From contig DGYI01000028.1 of NCBI GenBank assembly GCA_002396645.1, positions 25,662-89,661 on the forward strand: a DNA stretch of 64,000 bases, given 5' to 3'. The number at the start of each line of letters is the position of its first letter. Positions within the stretch are counted from its first letter, which is position 1. The notes beneath the pieces were generated by a model. The model searched no databases and had not been told where the DNA came from. It saw only the letters and a program-made list of their open reading frames with translations. Source of the DNA: Firmicutes bacterium UBA5010. Lineage in GTDB: Bacteria > Bacillota > Clostridia > Tissierellales > Sedimentibacteraceae. Positions 8,188-16,176 of this stretch are shown in pieces. A program made the translations under genes and the position numbers.

Positions 8188-8988
8188 ATGAAAGAATTAT
8201 TAAAAAGTCTCCCATATAATATTAAAAAGCATATTAAAGATTTTTCATATGGTATAGATGATATCGGACATTCAGGAGCTAAAATACTATGCTTCGAGAA
8301 TGACATGGTTCTTAAGATAGAATTATCATCCGAAACATCAAATACGGAACATACTATGATTAAATGGCTGCAAAATAAGCTGCCTGTTCCAAAGCTTATA
8401 GAGTCTTGCAGTGCAGATGGATATAATTATCTTCTAATGTCTAAGCTTGAGGGACGTATGTCATGTGATGAATATTATTTAAAAAAGCCTGAAGAATTGG
8501 TACGCTTGTTGGCGGAGGGATTAAAAATGCTATGGAAGGTAGACATATCTGATTGTCCCTATATAAATGTCGCTGAAAACAAGCTGAAATCAGCCAGATT
8601 AAAAATTGAGGAAAAGTTAATAGATATTGAAGATTTTGAACCTGAAACTTTTTCTGAAAATGGATTTAAGGATATAGAGGAGCTTTACAAATTTTTGGAG
8701 GATAATAAGCCTAATCAAGAATTATTATTTTCTCATGGAGACTACTGCTTACCGAATATTTTTTTTAACAATATTAAAAATATTGTTAGCGATCATAGTG
8801 TAAGTGGATTTATAGATTTAGGTAACTGCGGCATAGCCGATAAATGGCAGGATATAGCTTTGTGTGTAAGGTCTTTAGCTTATAATTTAGGCACTGATGC
8901 TTATACAGATTTATTATTTGAAGAGTTGGAAATTGAAAAGAACATTGATAAGATAAGGTATTATATATTATTAGAAAAATTATTCTAG
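8188..8988 (+). CDS. Aminoglycoside 3'-phosphotransferase-like kinase, APH(3') type
   Basis: This 266-residue protein has the length and layout of APH(3') enzymes, which phosphorylate the 3'-OH of kanamycin/neomycin with ATP or GTP. It has a nucleotide lysine in VLKIELSS, the motif KLPVP-K near 72, the dipeptide region VDISDCPY, the Brenner-type catalytic loop H183-G-D185-YCLP-N190, the metal Asp D210 in GFIDLG, and ADKWQDIALCVRS. It ends YYILLEKLF, as APH(3') proteins do, so it looks full length and intact. AAGGAG precedes ATG 8188, 17 bp after the upstream gene. A resistance role is inferred from family, not shown. Confidence 0.88.
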   Translation: MKELLKSLPYNIKKHIKDFSYGIDDIGHSGAKILCFENDMVLKIELSSETSNTEHTMIKWLQNKLPVPKLIESCSADGYNYLLMSKLEGRMSCDEYYLKKPEELVRLLAEGLKMLWKVDISDCPYINVAENKLKSARLKIEEKLIDIEDFEPETFSENGFKDIEELYKFLEDNKPNQELLFSHGDYCLPNIFFNNIKNIVSDHSVSGFIDLGNCGIADKWQDIALCVRSLAYNLGTDAYTDLLFEELEIEKNIDKIRYYILLEKLF

Positions 8989-9049
8989 TTTCATCAGATA
9001 TCAATTTATATTAAGGCTTTATATTGAAATAAACTATTTGGAGGTAATT

Positions 9050-9544
9050 ATGAGCAATTCAATAAAATTAAGAAAAATAACTGGAAATGAATTTAATATT
9101 TGGAAAGAAGAATCTATAAAAAGCTATGCAGAGGATTTACTTTCGGCAGGGCAATGCACACAGGAAAATGCTATAGAAAGAGCAAATGCTGATTTTAATA
9201 ATATTTTGACGGAAGGAATATCAACTCCGAATAATTTTATTTACATAGCAGAGAACATGGACAAAGAGGCAGTGGGTATAATTTGGTATGAAACGAATAC
9301 TGATAAAAAAGCTTTTATTGCGGACTTTCTTGTTTATTCAAATTACAGGGGAAAAGGCTACGGAAAAAGTATATTGCAAGAGTTAGAGCTTGTTGTCAAG
9401 GAACAAGGTATTGAAAAAATATTATTGCATGTGTTTGAAAAAAATATAACAGCCCGTGAATTGTATAAAAAAATGGGATATATAGAGGTTCAAGCTGAAG
9501 ATATTGAAGAAGGCAGCATATACATGCGAAAAAATCTTATATAA
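9050..9544 (+). CDS. GNAT family N-acetyltransferase
   Basis: This is a GNAT domain of about 164 residues. Motif A FLVYSNYRGKGYGKSIL carries the R-G-K-G-x-G loop, and ITARELYKKMGYIEV is motif B. I place the start at ATG 9050, which follows GGAGG at 9040-9044 with ideal spacing, rather than at an in-frame TTG at 9038 that lies over the ribosome site. The substrate is unknown. The N-terminal half (WKEESIKSYAEDL) resembles small-molecule acetyltransferases. It follows the APH-like gene in the same orientation. Confidence 0.87.
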   Translation: MSNSIKLRKITGNEFNIWKEESIKSYAEDLLSAGQCTQENAIERANADFNNILTEGISTPNNFIYIAENMDKEAVGIIWYETNTDKKAFIADFLVYSNYRGKGYGKSILQELELVVKEQGIEKILLHVFEKNITARELYKKMGYIEVQAEDIEEGSIYMRKNLI

Positions 9545-9579
9545 TTATTATTAAATAATATAGAAAGGTAAAGGAAGAT

Positions 9580-10173
9580 ATGCACAAAATATTTGGAACT
9601 GTAAAAGATAAGAAAGAGAGAGTATTAAATGGCGTTACAGTATCTTTAATGAATGAATATTTTGAAGATGTAGCAACAACATTTACTAATGAAAACGGAA
9701 AATATATTTTAGAGGCTGAGAGCAGACACTATCCATACCTTATTATTGTAAGAGATTATGCAGAGAAATTTCTCGAATATTGGTGTCAAAATATAAGTTT
9801 GAATAAAGATATAGAGATTAATTGCGCAATTGACAAGCTTGAAATATATGGACTTCATTGTTTTAAAATAAAGGGAGCTTCGCCCGCTTTAACAGTATAT
9901 TTCAGACCTATGAGTCTTGAAAAACAGTTAAATGGAGAGATTGATATTGTTCCAAGACTGAAAAAAGAACAAATAACAGTACATATTAACGCAGAGTCAT
10001 CGAAAGTGTTTGTGTTAAATGAGGTAAAGGAATATTGTCAAGATATGAATATGACTGCATATCTGATGCAGGTAAGTTTGCCTGAAAAATATTATCCTGT
10101 CAACGAAAATTTTATTGATATCCGTATAAATGACGAACATGGAAATTATGGTCAGGCATCTATGTATTTTTGA
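9580..10173 (+). CDS. Carboxypeptidase-regulatory-like (beta-sandwich) domain protein
   Basis: This 197-residue protein is predicted soluble, with no signal peptide. The first 75 residues fit a carboxypeptidase D regulatory-like/CNA-B-type sandwich: IFGTVKDKKERVLNGVTVSL, then FTNENGKYILEA. The rest is a second beta-rich domain of unknown family (YGLHCFKIKGASPALTVYF). A cytoplasmic copy without export signal is unusual for this fold and suggests an assembly or ligand-binding role that I cannot define. It is preceded by an AAGGAAGA ribosome site and sits among GNAT genes. Confidence 0.62.
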   Translation: MHKIFGTVKDKKERVLNGVTVSLMNEYFEDVATTFTNENGKYILEAESRHYPYLIIVRDYAEKFLEYWCQNISLNKDIEINCAIDKLEIYGLHCFKIKGASPALTVYFRPMSLEKQLNGEIDIVPRLKKEQITVHINAESSKVFVLNEVKEYCQDMNMTAYLMQVSLPEKYYPVNENFIDIRINDEHGNYGQASMYF

Positions 10174-10212
10174 TTTTAAAGACTAATGTGAAAATCTTTC
10201 ACATTATATATT

Positions 10213-10257
10213 TATAATGCCATTTCGATTTATCGATGTAGTCAGAGTTATGGCATA
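10213..10257 (+). promoter_or_regulatory. Promoter -10 and 5' hairpin next to ribosome site
   Basis: A TATAAT at 10213-10218 is followed by an imperfect hairpin with outer arms GCCAT (10219 on) and ATGGC (ending about 10255) and an inner CGAT/ATCG pair. The right arm ends just before AGGAGG of the gene at 10271. It looks like a 5'-end structure that could tune translation. It lacks the CTC/GAG core of the five-copy family, so it is listed separately. The -35 is poor. Confidence 0.4.
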
Positions 10258-10270
10258 ATAGGAGGTTATA

Positions 10271-10810
10271 ATGATAAGATTAGAAACTGAAAGAACTATA
10301 ATTCGTGAGCCTTCTATCAATGATTTAGAATTGCATCACAGGCTTTTCTCTGATGATAAGGTCATGTATTATTTACAGGATATAAAAACTAAATCTATAG
10401 AAGAATCAAGAGAAAATTTATTGGCATCAATTGAGGATATAGATTCCGAAGATAGAAAACTCTATTTTTTTAAAATCGTAGAAAAAAACAGTTTTGAGCA
10501 TATCGGTGATATAGGATATACTGTAACTCATTTTACCCCTATAGGGAAGTTTGTTCATTTAGGATATTTTATTCATGAGAAGTTTTGGTCTAAGGGATAT
10601 GTATCCGAAGCCGTAAGGGAACTTATTAGATTTGCTTTTGAGGAAAATGATGTTTACAGAATATCTACAGGCTGTCTATCGGAAAATATAGGCTCTGAAA
10701 AAGTTATGCAGAAATGTGGATTCATAAAAGAAGCTGAGCATAAAAATGTTCAATGGCACGACGGAAAAGCTAAAACCAGAGTAGAGTACAGATTATTGAA
10801 AAGCGAATAG
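10271..10810 (+). CDS. RimJ/RimL-type GNAT acetyltransferase
   Basis: This 179-residue protein is of the ribosomal-protein/RimJ-RimL acetyltransferase subgroup. It starts IRLETERTIIREPSINDLE, then has VHLGYFIHEKFWSKGYVSEAV with the K-G-Y CoA loop, and ends with ENIGSEKVMQKCGFIKEAE. These enzymes acetylate N-terminal or small-molecule amines, but the exact substrate is not predictable. AGGAGG is perfectly spaced from ATG 10271. The leader contains a hairpin close to this site. Confidence 0.88.
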   Translation: MIRLETERTIIREPSINDLELHHRLFSDDKVMYYLQDIKTKSIEESRENLLASIEDIDSEDRKLYFFKIVEKNSFEHIGDIGYTVTHFTPIGKFVHLGYFIHEKFWSKGYVSEAVRELIRFAFEENDVYRISTGCLSENIGSEKVMQKCGFIKEAEHKNVQWHDGKAKTRVEYRLLKSE

Positions 10811-10841
10811 CAAAAATAAAAGCAGATTGAGGAAATTTAAT

Positions 10842-11564
10842 ATGGATATAGGTAAAATTAATGAAAATATACAACTTGCTTTGGATTATTTAGGAAAAGA
10901 TAAACTTTTACATATTGATATGATTGAGCCTATAAGAAGGAATACCTGTGATATATTGTATGCAGATTCTGACGGTGTTCTTATACATGAAAAAAATAGC
11001 AATTCTTATATGCTTACAACTAACAGCATTGATCTGGCAAAAAAATTAATTGATACTCTTCCTCAAAAAGGGCTGTTTGTTATTCATCAAGAAGAGTTAT
11101 TTGACTTAATTAAAGATAAATTTGCTTATAAAAACTACTTTGAATGCAGGCAGGCAGCATATCTGAGTATTAATCCACCGAAGTTAAATAAGGATATTTT
11201 AATTAAACTCTTAGAGAATAAGGATAAAAATATAGTAAGAGAAAACTATGAGTCCATGGATGAGGATTTTGATTATACTTCATTTTTGATTGATGAAAAA
11301 CAAATGTGGGGTGCTTTTAAAGACAATGCTCTTATGGGATTTATAGGTATACATAGTGAAGGAAGCATAGGACTTTTGGAAGTGCTTCCCGAATATAGAA
11401 ATATGGGTGTGGCTCAGGCACTTCAAAATTTTTTAATTGAGTATATGTTAAAAAAAGATTGGATACCATTCGGACAAGTGTTTTTAGATAATGATAAATC
11501 CTTAAATTTACAGAAAAAATTAGGGCTTGAAGTTTCGGAAAAGAGTGTTTTTTGGTTTTATTAA
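10842..11564 (+). CDS. GNAT-like acetyltransferase with N-terminal extension domain
   Basis: This protein of about 240 residues has a C-terminal GNAT domain (MGFIGIHSEGSIGLLEVLP, EYRNMGVAQALQNFL, LNLQKKLGLEVSEKSVFWF). The first 110 residues form an N-terminal GNAT-like half with weak motifs, as in tandem GNAT proteins. The start is ATG 10842 after TTGAGGAAA; an upstream in-frame TTG at 10827 lies over the ribosome site and is not used. The pyrophosphate loop reads N-M-G-V-A instead of Q/R-x-x-G-x-G/A, a mild divergence. Substrate unknown. Confidence 0.8.
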   Translation: MDIGKINENIQLALDYLGKDKLLHIDMIEPIRRNTCDILYADSDGVLIHEKNSNSYMLTTNSIDLAKKLIDTLPQKGLFVIHQEELFDLIKDKFAYKNYFECRQAAYLSINPPKLNKDILIKLLENKDKNIVRENYESMDEDFDYTSFLIDEKQMWGAFKDNALMGFIGIHSEGSIGLLEVLPEYRNMGVAQALQNFLIEYMLKKDWIPFGQVFLDNDKSLNLQKKLGLEVSEKSVFWFY

Positions 11565-11656
11565 TATAACGCTTTATTAATGTATTTTTCTAATGTAAGC
11601 AGTAAGTAAATCATGACATACATAGAATATTCTTAAATAGGAGGAAAAGTATTTTT

Positions 11657-12100
11657 ATGAAAAAATTAAATAAAAGAGTAATAGGCATAGCTGTTATATC
11701 TATCATTGTATTATTTATATATTCATATTTTAATGTAAAAGGAAAAGATATCGAGGGAGTGTCAAAGATTTCATCAGATTGTTCTGTGAGCATTGTAAAA
11801 TCCTATCATCTTGATAATAATCAAAAAGAATATATTCTTAATGCTCAACAAATAGACATGCTGAAAAATTTAATTTTAGTCTCAGATTTCACAAGAAAGT
11901 TATCCTCTACAGTTCAATTTAATGATAAGGATAGATATGAAATCAAAATTGATTTTAATAATTCTCAAGATTTTTTAATGATAGACTGTATTGGGAATGA
12001 ATATATTTCAGTTACAAATCAATTTAACGGGAAACATCTGAAAATAAATAATTCTGATTGGAAAGCTACACTCGAACAAATAATATCATTATACGATTAA
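11657..12100 (+). CDS. Hypothetical membrane-anchored protein
   Basis: This 147-residue protein has a basic start MKKLNKR and one hydrophobic stretch at about 8-24, which acts as an uncleaved anchor or signal. There is no lipobox Cys. The remaining 120 residues are predicted outside the cell and alternate short beta strands (CSVSIVKSYHLDNN, YEIKIDFNNSQDFLMI). Family not recognised. AGGAGG precedes it by 9 bases. Its neighbours are cytoplasmic GNATs, so context gives no function. Confidence 0.6.
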   Translation: MKKLNKRVIGIAVISIIVLFIYSYFNVKGKDIEGVSKISSDCSVSIVKSYHLDNNQKEYILNAQQIDMLKNLILVSDFTRKLSSTVQFNDKDRYEIKIDFNNSQDFLMIDCIGNEYISVTNQFNGKHLKINNSDWKATLEQIISLYD

Positions 12101-12121
12101 AAATTAAGGGGGATAAATTAT

Positions 12122-12784
12122 ATGTCAAAAAACTTTGAAGATATAGGTTTAGATAAATCAATTCAACATATCGGAGTTATAATGGAAAAATTTGATGCGA
12201 ATATATATCCGAGATTTGAATTGCCGTCAAACTATAGTTTTGTAAATTATTATGAAGGACTGGAAAAAGAATGGGCAAGGCTGCAGCTTGAGGTAGAACA
12301 GGCAGATGCATTGGAGGAAGCAGAAGAACAGTTTTCAAAGGAATTTCTTCCGTATAAAGAAGATTTATATAAGCAAATGATATTTGTTAAAAACGATAAA
12401 GATGAGATTGTTGCGACTTCATGTATATGGAACGGAAGAATGTTTGGAGATGACAGAATGAGAATACATTGGGTTGCAGTTTCTCCGGAATATCAAGGCT
12501 TAGGTATATCTAAAGCAATGATGACAAAGCTGCTTGATATATATAATGAGCTTGGAAATGAAAGATATATACATTTGACTTCTCAGACTTGGAGCTATAA
12601 AGCAATTAATATATATATTAAGTTTGGGTTTAAACCATACTTAGGTGAAAAACCGGCAAATTGGAAGGCAGTTAATCTTACATCAGGCAATTTTGAGCCT
12701 TTGGATTATAAAGAAAAAAATGAAGAGGCATGGGATATTATACATAAGAAGATTTGTGAGTATACTGAAAATATTAAATTTTAA
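12122..12784 (+). CDS. GNAT family N-acetyltransferase
   Basis: This 220-residue GNAT has motif A IHWVAVSPEYQGLGISKAMM with Q-G-L-G-I-S and motif B YKAINIYIKFGFKPYLGE. The long N-terminal region has a charged helix (EVEQADALEEAEEQFSKEF) that could cap the active site. It sits 21 bp downstream of the anchored protein, with AAGGGGG as ribosome site. It is followed by the nucleoside phosphorylase 49 bp on. Substrate unknown. Confidence 0.87.
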   Translation: MSKNFEDIGLDKSIQHIGVIMEKFDANIYPRFELPSNYSFVNYYEGLEKEWARLQLEVEQADALEEAEEQFSKEFLPYKEDLYKQMIFVKNDKDEIVATSCIWNGRMFGDDRMRIHWVAVSPEYQGLGISKAMMTKLLDIYNELGNERYIHLTSQTWSYKAINIYIKFGFKPYLGEKPANWKAVNLTSGNFEPLDYKEKNEEAWDIIHKKICEYTENIKF

Positions 12785-12833
12785 TTTAAGATTATTTTTA
12801 ATTAATGAAAAATAAAGTATAGAGGTTGAAAAT

Positions 12834-13604
12834 ATGTTAAACAAAAAAGATTTTCCTATATTAGAATTTGACAATAACAGATATGCGAAAATTGAGCCGT
12901 CTAATGTTATTAAAAAAATAGATGTACCTGAATTCTGTGTTATAGCGTTTTTTGGCGATGTGATTCAAAAAATGCTTGAAAATAACAGATTGAGACAAAT
13001 AGGGACTTTTGTTACATGTTCTGTATCTTTGCCTATTTATGAGACTGAATACGATAATAAAAAAATAGGTATTGTAGCGGGATTTTTAGGAGCTGCCGGT
13101 TCAGCAGGTCAATTAGAGGAATTAATCGCAATGGGGTTTAAAAAATTTATAGTTTGCGGTGCTGCAGGTGTATTGCAAAAAGATATACAAGTAGGACATC
13201 TGGTCGTTCCTTATTCGGCAGTAAGAGATGAAGGACTTTCATATCATTATTTAGAGCCTTCCAGAGAGGTTGAATGCGATCCTGAAGCAATTGATATAAT
13301 TGAAAAGCAATTGAACAAAGAGAATATTCCATATATAAAAGCTAAAACATGGACAACAGATGCTTTTTACAGAGAAACTGAGGATAAGATTAAGCTTAGG
13401 GTATCAGAAGGATGTGTAACTGTGGAGATGGAAGCGGCAGCACTTTTTGCTGTTTCAAAATTCAGAGCTGTGAAATTAGGACAGATACTTTCCGGTGGTG
13501 ATGATTTAAGCGGTGTAGAATGGGATTCCCGCAAATGGCAAAGCAGAGATGAAATAAGAAGAAATCTTGTTGAATTATCAATGAAGGTTTGTTTGTCCTT
13601 ATAG
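12834..13604 (+). CDS. Nucleoside phosphorylase (PNP/uridine phosphorylase family)
   Basis: This 256-residue member of the PNP_UDP_1 superfamily cleaves nucleosides with phosphate to base and (deoxy)ribose-1-phosphate. Visible motifs are GFLGAAGSAGQLEELIAMG, the FIVCGAAGVL loop, GHLVVPYSAVRDEG, and VTVEMEAAALFAV with the E-M-E ribose-binding triad, followed by SGGDDLSG containing the catalytic Asp. The base specificity (uridine, purine or other) cannot be fixed by eye. The ribosome site GAGGTTG precedes ATG 12834. It ends the co-oriented accessory run. Confidence 0.85.
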   Translation: MLNKKDFPILEFDNNRYAKIEPSNVIKKIDVPEFCVIAFFGDVIQKMLENNRLRQIGTFVTCSVSLPIYETEYDNKKIGIVAGFLGAAGSAGQLEELIAMGFKKFIVCGAAGVLQKDIQVGHLVVPYSAVRDEGLSYHYLEPSREVECDPEAIDIIEKQLNKENIPYIKAKTWTTDAFYRETEDKIKLRVSEGCVTVEMEAAALFAVSKFRAVKLGQILSGGDDLSGVEWDSRKWQSRDEIRRNLVELSMKVCLSL

Positions 13605-13711
13605 TTTGTGCTTAAACTGTCCTTCAATGGATGTACATAATTAATAAGATTTTTTGAACTTGATAAGGATAATTGATTATTTTAAGTAATTATTATTTTG
13701 TTTAATTTATG

Positions 13712-13738
13712 TTGACAATTTATTGAAAACAATATAAT
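13712..13738 (+). promoter_or_regulatory. Promoter of the T-box/metG transcript
   Basis: TTGACA at 13712-13717 and TATAAT at 13733-13738 are 15 bp apart; a 17-bp spacing to TAATAT (13735) is also possible. It lies about 30 bp before the start of the T-box leader. Confidence 0.75.
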
Positions 13739-13763
13739 ATAAATAACAATATTTATAAAAATA

Positions 13764-14055
13764 AAGCGATGATGAGAAAAGTATGTAATATTTTGTTTTT
13801 ACAGAGAGCCCTGATTGCTGAGATGGGGTATATACATATATTACAGAAAATGGCCTTTGAGCAGTGTACCGAAAACATTATCTATGTTTAGGCTGCGACG
13901 GGAACACCCGTTATAGTGTAATGCTATCGATGAATCATTTCTCATCCGTAGTATGTGAGGCTTGTATTGTGAAATACAAGCAAATTTGGGGTGGTAACAC
14001 GAAGTATATGCTCTCGTCCCCGAAAAAGAAATTTTTCGGAGAGGAGGGTTTTTTT
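13764..14055 (+). ncRNA. T-box leader (tRNA-Met sensing) of metG
   Basis: The leader has the canonical order: a Stem I entry (AGCGATGATGAG), the AGAGAGC-CCTGATTGCTGAGATGGGG distal region, and a candidate ATG specifier at 13850-13852 in AGAAA-ATG-GCC followed by TTTGAG. The T-box bulge region GGGTGGTAACACG lies around 13989-14001, with TGGT (13992-13995) able to pair with an ACCA end, which fits discriminator A of tRNA-Met. A terminator stem follows (CGAAAAA/TTTTTCG plus CTCTC/GAGAG), ending with T7 at 14049-14055. Uncharged tRNA-Met should favour the antiterminator and switch on the synthetase. The specifier assignment is by pattern, not by folding. Confidence 0.9.
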
Positions 14056-14125
14056 ATTGGTAATATTATCAAACTAATTTATCTTTTTATCACAACAAAT
14101 TAATAAGAAATGAGGTATATAAATT

Positions 14126-15712
14126 ATGAGAATTTTAATTGGAGGCGCTTGGCCTTATGCTAACGGGTCATTGCATATAGGTCATATTGCGGGCTTACTT
14201 CCTGCGGATGTAATCGCAAGATATTTCAGAGCAAAGGGTGATACTGTATATTATGTATCCGGAAGTGATTGTCATGGTACTCCTGTAGTAATCAGAGCAA
14301 AACAGGAGAATAAAACAGCGGAAGATATAAGTAATTTTTATCATGAAGAATTTATTTATTGTTTCGATAAATTGGGTTTCAGCTATGATTTGTACAGCAA
14401 AACCTCTAAAAGTGAGCATAAGGAATTTGTAAAAGAATTTCATGAGAAATTATACTTGAGTGAATATATTTACGAAAAGATTTCTCCTCAGGCATATTGC
14501 AATACCTGTGGTAATTTTATAAGCGACAGATTTGTACTCGGTAAATGTCCTTCTTGCCATTCTGAAGCAAGAGGTGATCAATGTGATTCTTGCGGTATGG
14601 TGTTAGAGCCTGAAAATCTTATACATGCGAGCTGTGCAGTATGTAAAAGTGAAATTATTTTTAAAGATTCAAAGCATCTGTATATAGCAATATCTAAACT
14701 TGAAAAAACTTTAAGAGATTATATAAATCGCAGAAAAAACTGGAGAAAAAATGCAATTTCGCTGTCTAATAGGTATATAGATGAGGGTTTGCGGGATAGA
14801 GCAATAACAAGAGATCTTAAGTGGGGTATTGATGTTCCTAAAAAAGGCTATGAAGATAAAAAAATATATATTTGGGCTGAAAATGTCTTGGGATATTTGT
14901 CTGCAAGCAAAGAGCTGGCTGACAGCAGAAAGGAAAGCTTTGAGGAACTGTGGGGAGAAAATTCAAAGCATTACTATGTTCATGGAAAAGACAATATTCC
15001 GTTTCACACAATTATACTGCCTGCATTACTGATTTGTAACGGAAGCGGATATCATTTGCCTGACGAAATAATATCCAGTGAATATTCGACATTAGAAGGA
15101 AGTAAAATATCTACAAGCAAAAATCACGCTATATGGGTTAAGGATATTATAGAAGAATATGATTCAGACTCAATAAGATATTTTTTTATTGCAAACGGCC
15201 CGGAAAAAAGAGATGCGGATTTTACTTTGAATGAATTCATCAATAGCCATAACGGAGAACTTTTAGGTGCATACGGTAATTTTGTAAACAGAAGCTTAGT
15301 TTTTATACAAAAATATTTTGACAGCTTTATACCTGAAGGAATATTAGATGATGAAATCAGTGCAAGGATAAGTGATTTATATGAAATTTGCGGAACATAT
15401 ATTGAAGAGTCAAATTTAAAAGATGCCCTGGATAAAATATTTGAATTTGTAAGATATTCAAACAAATATTTTGATATACAAAAGCCTTGGATAACAAGAA
15501 CAGATGATATAAATAAATGTAAGAGCACTCTATATAATTGTTCACAGATTATTGCTAATTTAGCAGTATTGCTTAAACCTTTCATTCCGTTTTCATCTGA
15601 AAAAATATGCAGTTGCTTAAATTTGTCTGATGAATGGAAGCCGCATTCTGTTAATATCGGTTATGAAATTCCAAAAGTAGATATACTATTTAAAAGGATT
15701 GAAAAAATTTAA
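14126..15712 (+). CDS. metG: Methionyl-tRNA synthetase, MetRS2-like, without C-terminal tRNA-binding domain
   Basis: This 528-residue class I synthetase charges tRNA-Met. It starts RILIGGAWPYANGSLHIGH, with the HIGH signature, and carries the KMSKS loop as GSKISTSK. Between them lie four C-x-x-C pairs (about residues 127-180: CNTC, CPSC, CDSC, CAVC), which make two zinc knuckles as in the archaeal-like or MetRS2 group rather than a single one. It lacks the C-terminal EMAP-II-like domain of long bacterial MetRS. Expression is under a Met T-box. The KISTS/two-knuckle type is known in some bacteria as a second synthetase that tolerates MetRS inhibitors; whether a second copy exists here is unknown. 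Confidence 0.93.
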   Translation: MRILIGGAWPYANGSLHIGHIAGLLPADVIARYFRAKGDTVYYVSGSDCHGTPVVIRAKQENKTAEDISNFYHEEFIYCFDKLGFSYDLYSKTSKSEHKEFVKEFHEKLYLSEYIYEKISPQAYCNTCGNFISDRFVLGKCPSCHSEARGDQCDSCGMVLEPENLIHASCAVCKSEIIFKDSKHLYIAISKLEKTLRDYINRRKNWRKNAISLSNRYIDEGLRDRAITRDLKWGIDVPKKGYEDKKIYIWAENVLGYLSASKELADSRKESFEELWGENSKHYYVHGKDNIPFHTIILPALLICNGSGYHLPDEIISSEYSTLEGSKISTSKNHAIWVKDIIEEYDSDSIRYFFIANGPEKRDADFTLNEFINSHNGELLGAYGNFVNRSLVFIQKYFDSFIPEGILDDEISARISDLYEICGTYIEESNLKDALDKIFEFVRYSNKYFDIQKPWITRTDDINKCKSTLYNCSQIIANLAVLLKPFIPFSSEKICSCLNLSDEWKPHSVNIGYEIPKVDILFKRIEKI

Positions 15713-15733
15713 TTTTAAATTTTATTAATTTTC

Positions 15734-15762
15734 TTGAAATACTAAGAATATTAGGATATAAT
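15734..15762 (+). promoter_or_regulatory. Promoter of the rsgA leader transcript
   Basis: TTGAAA at 15734-15739 and TATAAT at 15757-15762 are separated by exactly 17 bp. It starts a leader of about 400 bases containing a conserved hairpin, a leader ORF and terminator structures before the GTPase gene. Confidence 0.85.
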
Positions 15763-15803
15763 ATGAGAAGAATCAAGCAAAACTTGAATATTTTCATATT
15801 ATA

Positions 15804-15828
15804 AATGGCTCAGCTTGCTGAGACTATG
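15804..15828 (+). promoter_or_regulatory. Conserved 5'-leader hairpin (copy B)
   Basis: AATGG-CTCAG, loop CTTG, CTGAG-A-CTATG is the only plus-strand copy of the five-member family. The inner stem is 5 perfect bp, and the outer ATGG/CTAT pairs flank a single bulged A. It lies about 40 bases downstream of the -10 at 15757, farther than in the other copies, and is followed by a second TATAAT-like string at 15830. Confidence 0.6.
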
Positions 15829-15884
15829 ATATAATAACTATGGAAGTATTTTTCCAATTTTATTTACAAAGGAGTGATTAAATT

Positions 15885-15920
15885 ATGGCAAAGAATATTA
15901 TTATGGTGATTTTAAGGTAA
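15885..15920 (+). CDS. 11-residue leader peptide upstream of attenuator
   Basis: ATG 15885 follows AAAGGAG (15868-15874) with workable spacing and encodes MAKNIIMVILR, then TAA. It lies between promoter and terminator of the rsgA leader. A short, strongly initiated, hydrophobic ORF before an intrinsic terminator is the layout of drug-inducible translational-stalling leaders in Firmicutes. Peptide function is inferred from position only. Confidence 0.6.
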   Translation: MAKNIIMVILR

Positions 15921-16005
15921 TTTAATATTGTGGGTGCAAAGTCAAAGCTTGATTTTGTATACCCGAAAATACCCTTTTGTGAATACTGTTATACATCAAA
16001 AACAG

Positions 16006-16030
16006 AACTTGCCAATGGGCAAGTTTTTTT
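16006..16030 (+). terminator. Attenuator terminator in rsgA leader
   Basis: An 8-bp stem AACTTGCC (16006-16013)/GGCAAGTT (16018-16025) with a four-base loop is followed by an unbroken T run to 16030. It lies 85 bases past the leader-ORF stop and upstream of the next ribosome site, so it should block the GTPase gene unless read through. Confidence 0.82.
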
Positions 16031-16050
16031 GTGCAAAATTGGAGGAAATA

Positions 16051-16137
16051 TTGGAAGATTTTTTTAATAACGATGAAAATACATTACGCTCCATGCACAA
16101 ATGTAAAAACCTTTTTCAACAAAAGGAAGCTCTTTAA
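16051..16137 (+). CDS. Short ORF of 28 residues between attenuator and rsgA
   Basis: TTG 16051 follows GGAGGAAATA directly and gives MEDFFNNDENTLRSMHKCKN and eight more residues, ending in TAA inside the next hairpin. The region from TTTTGTG to AGATTT around this start (about 16027-16062) is a near repeat of the region around the rsgA start (about 16153-16188). The ORF may be a second leader peptide or the stub of a duplicated gene start. Coding is plausible but not proven. Confidence 0.45.
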   Translation: MEDFFNNDENTLRSMHKCKNLFQQKEAL

Positions 16138-16147
16138 AAAAGAGTTT
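16127..16147 (+). promoter_or_regulatory. Second hairpin in rsgA leader
   Basis: A 9-bp stem with one G-T pair (AAGCTCTTT at 16127-16135, AAAGAGTTT at 16139-16147) contains the stop codon of the 28-codon ORF. There is no clean T run after it. It may affect access to the GGAGGAAA ribosome site of rsgA 20 bases on. Confidence 0.45.
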
Positions 16148-16176
16148 GAAATTTTGTGTAAAAATCGGAGGAAATA

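Noticed and set aside
10213..10257. Sixth member of the CTC/GAG hairpin family
   Set aside because: It is a 5' hairpin next to a -10, but the core CTC...GAG-N-CYAT is absent and the arms are GCCAT/ATGGC, so it is listed as a separate structure.
13864..14103. 79-codon open frame inside the metG leader
   Set aside because: It lies entirely within the T-box RNA and its terminator, has no proper ribosome site and no protein-like composition.
15124..15585. 153-codon minus-strand frame over metG
   Set aside because: It overlaps the metG coding sequence, whose motifs are intact; antisense shadow frames of this kind are common at this base composition.
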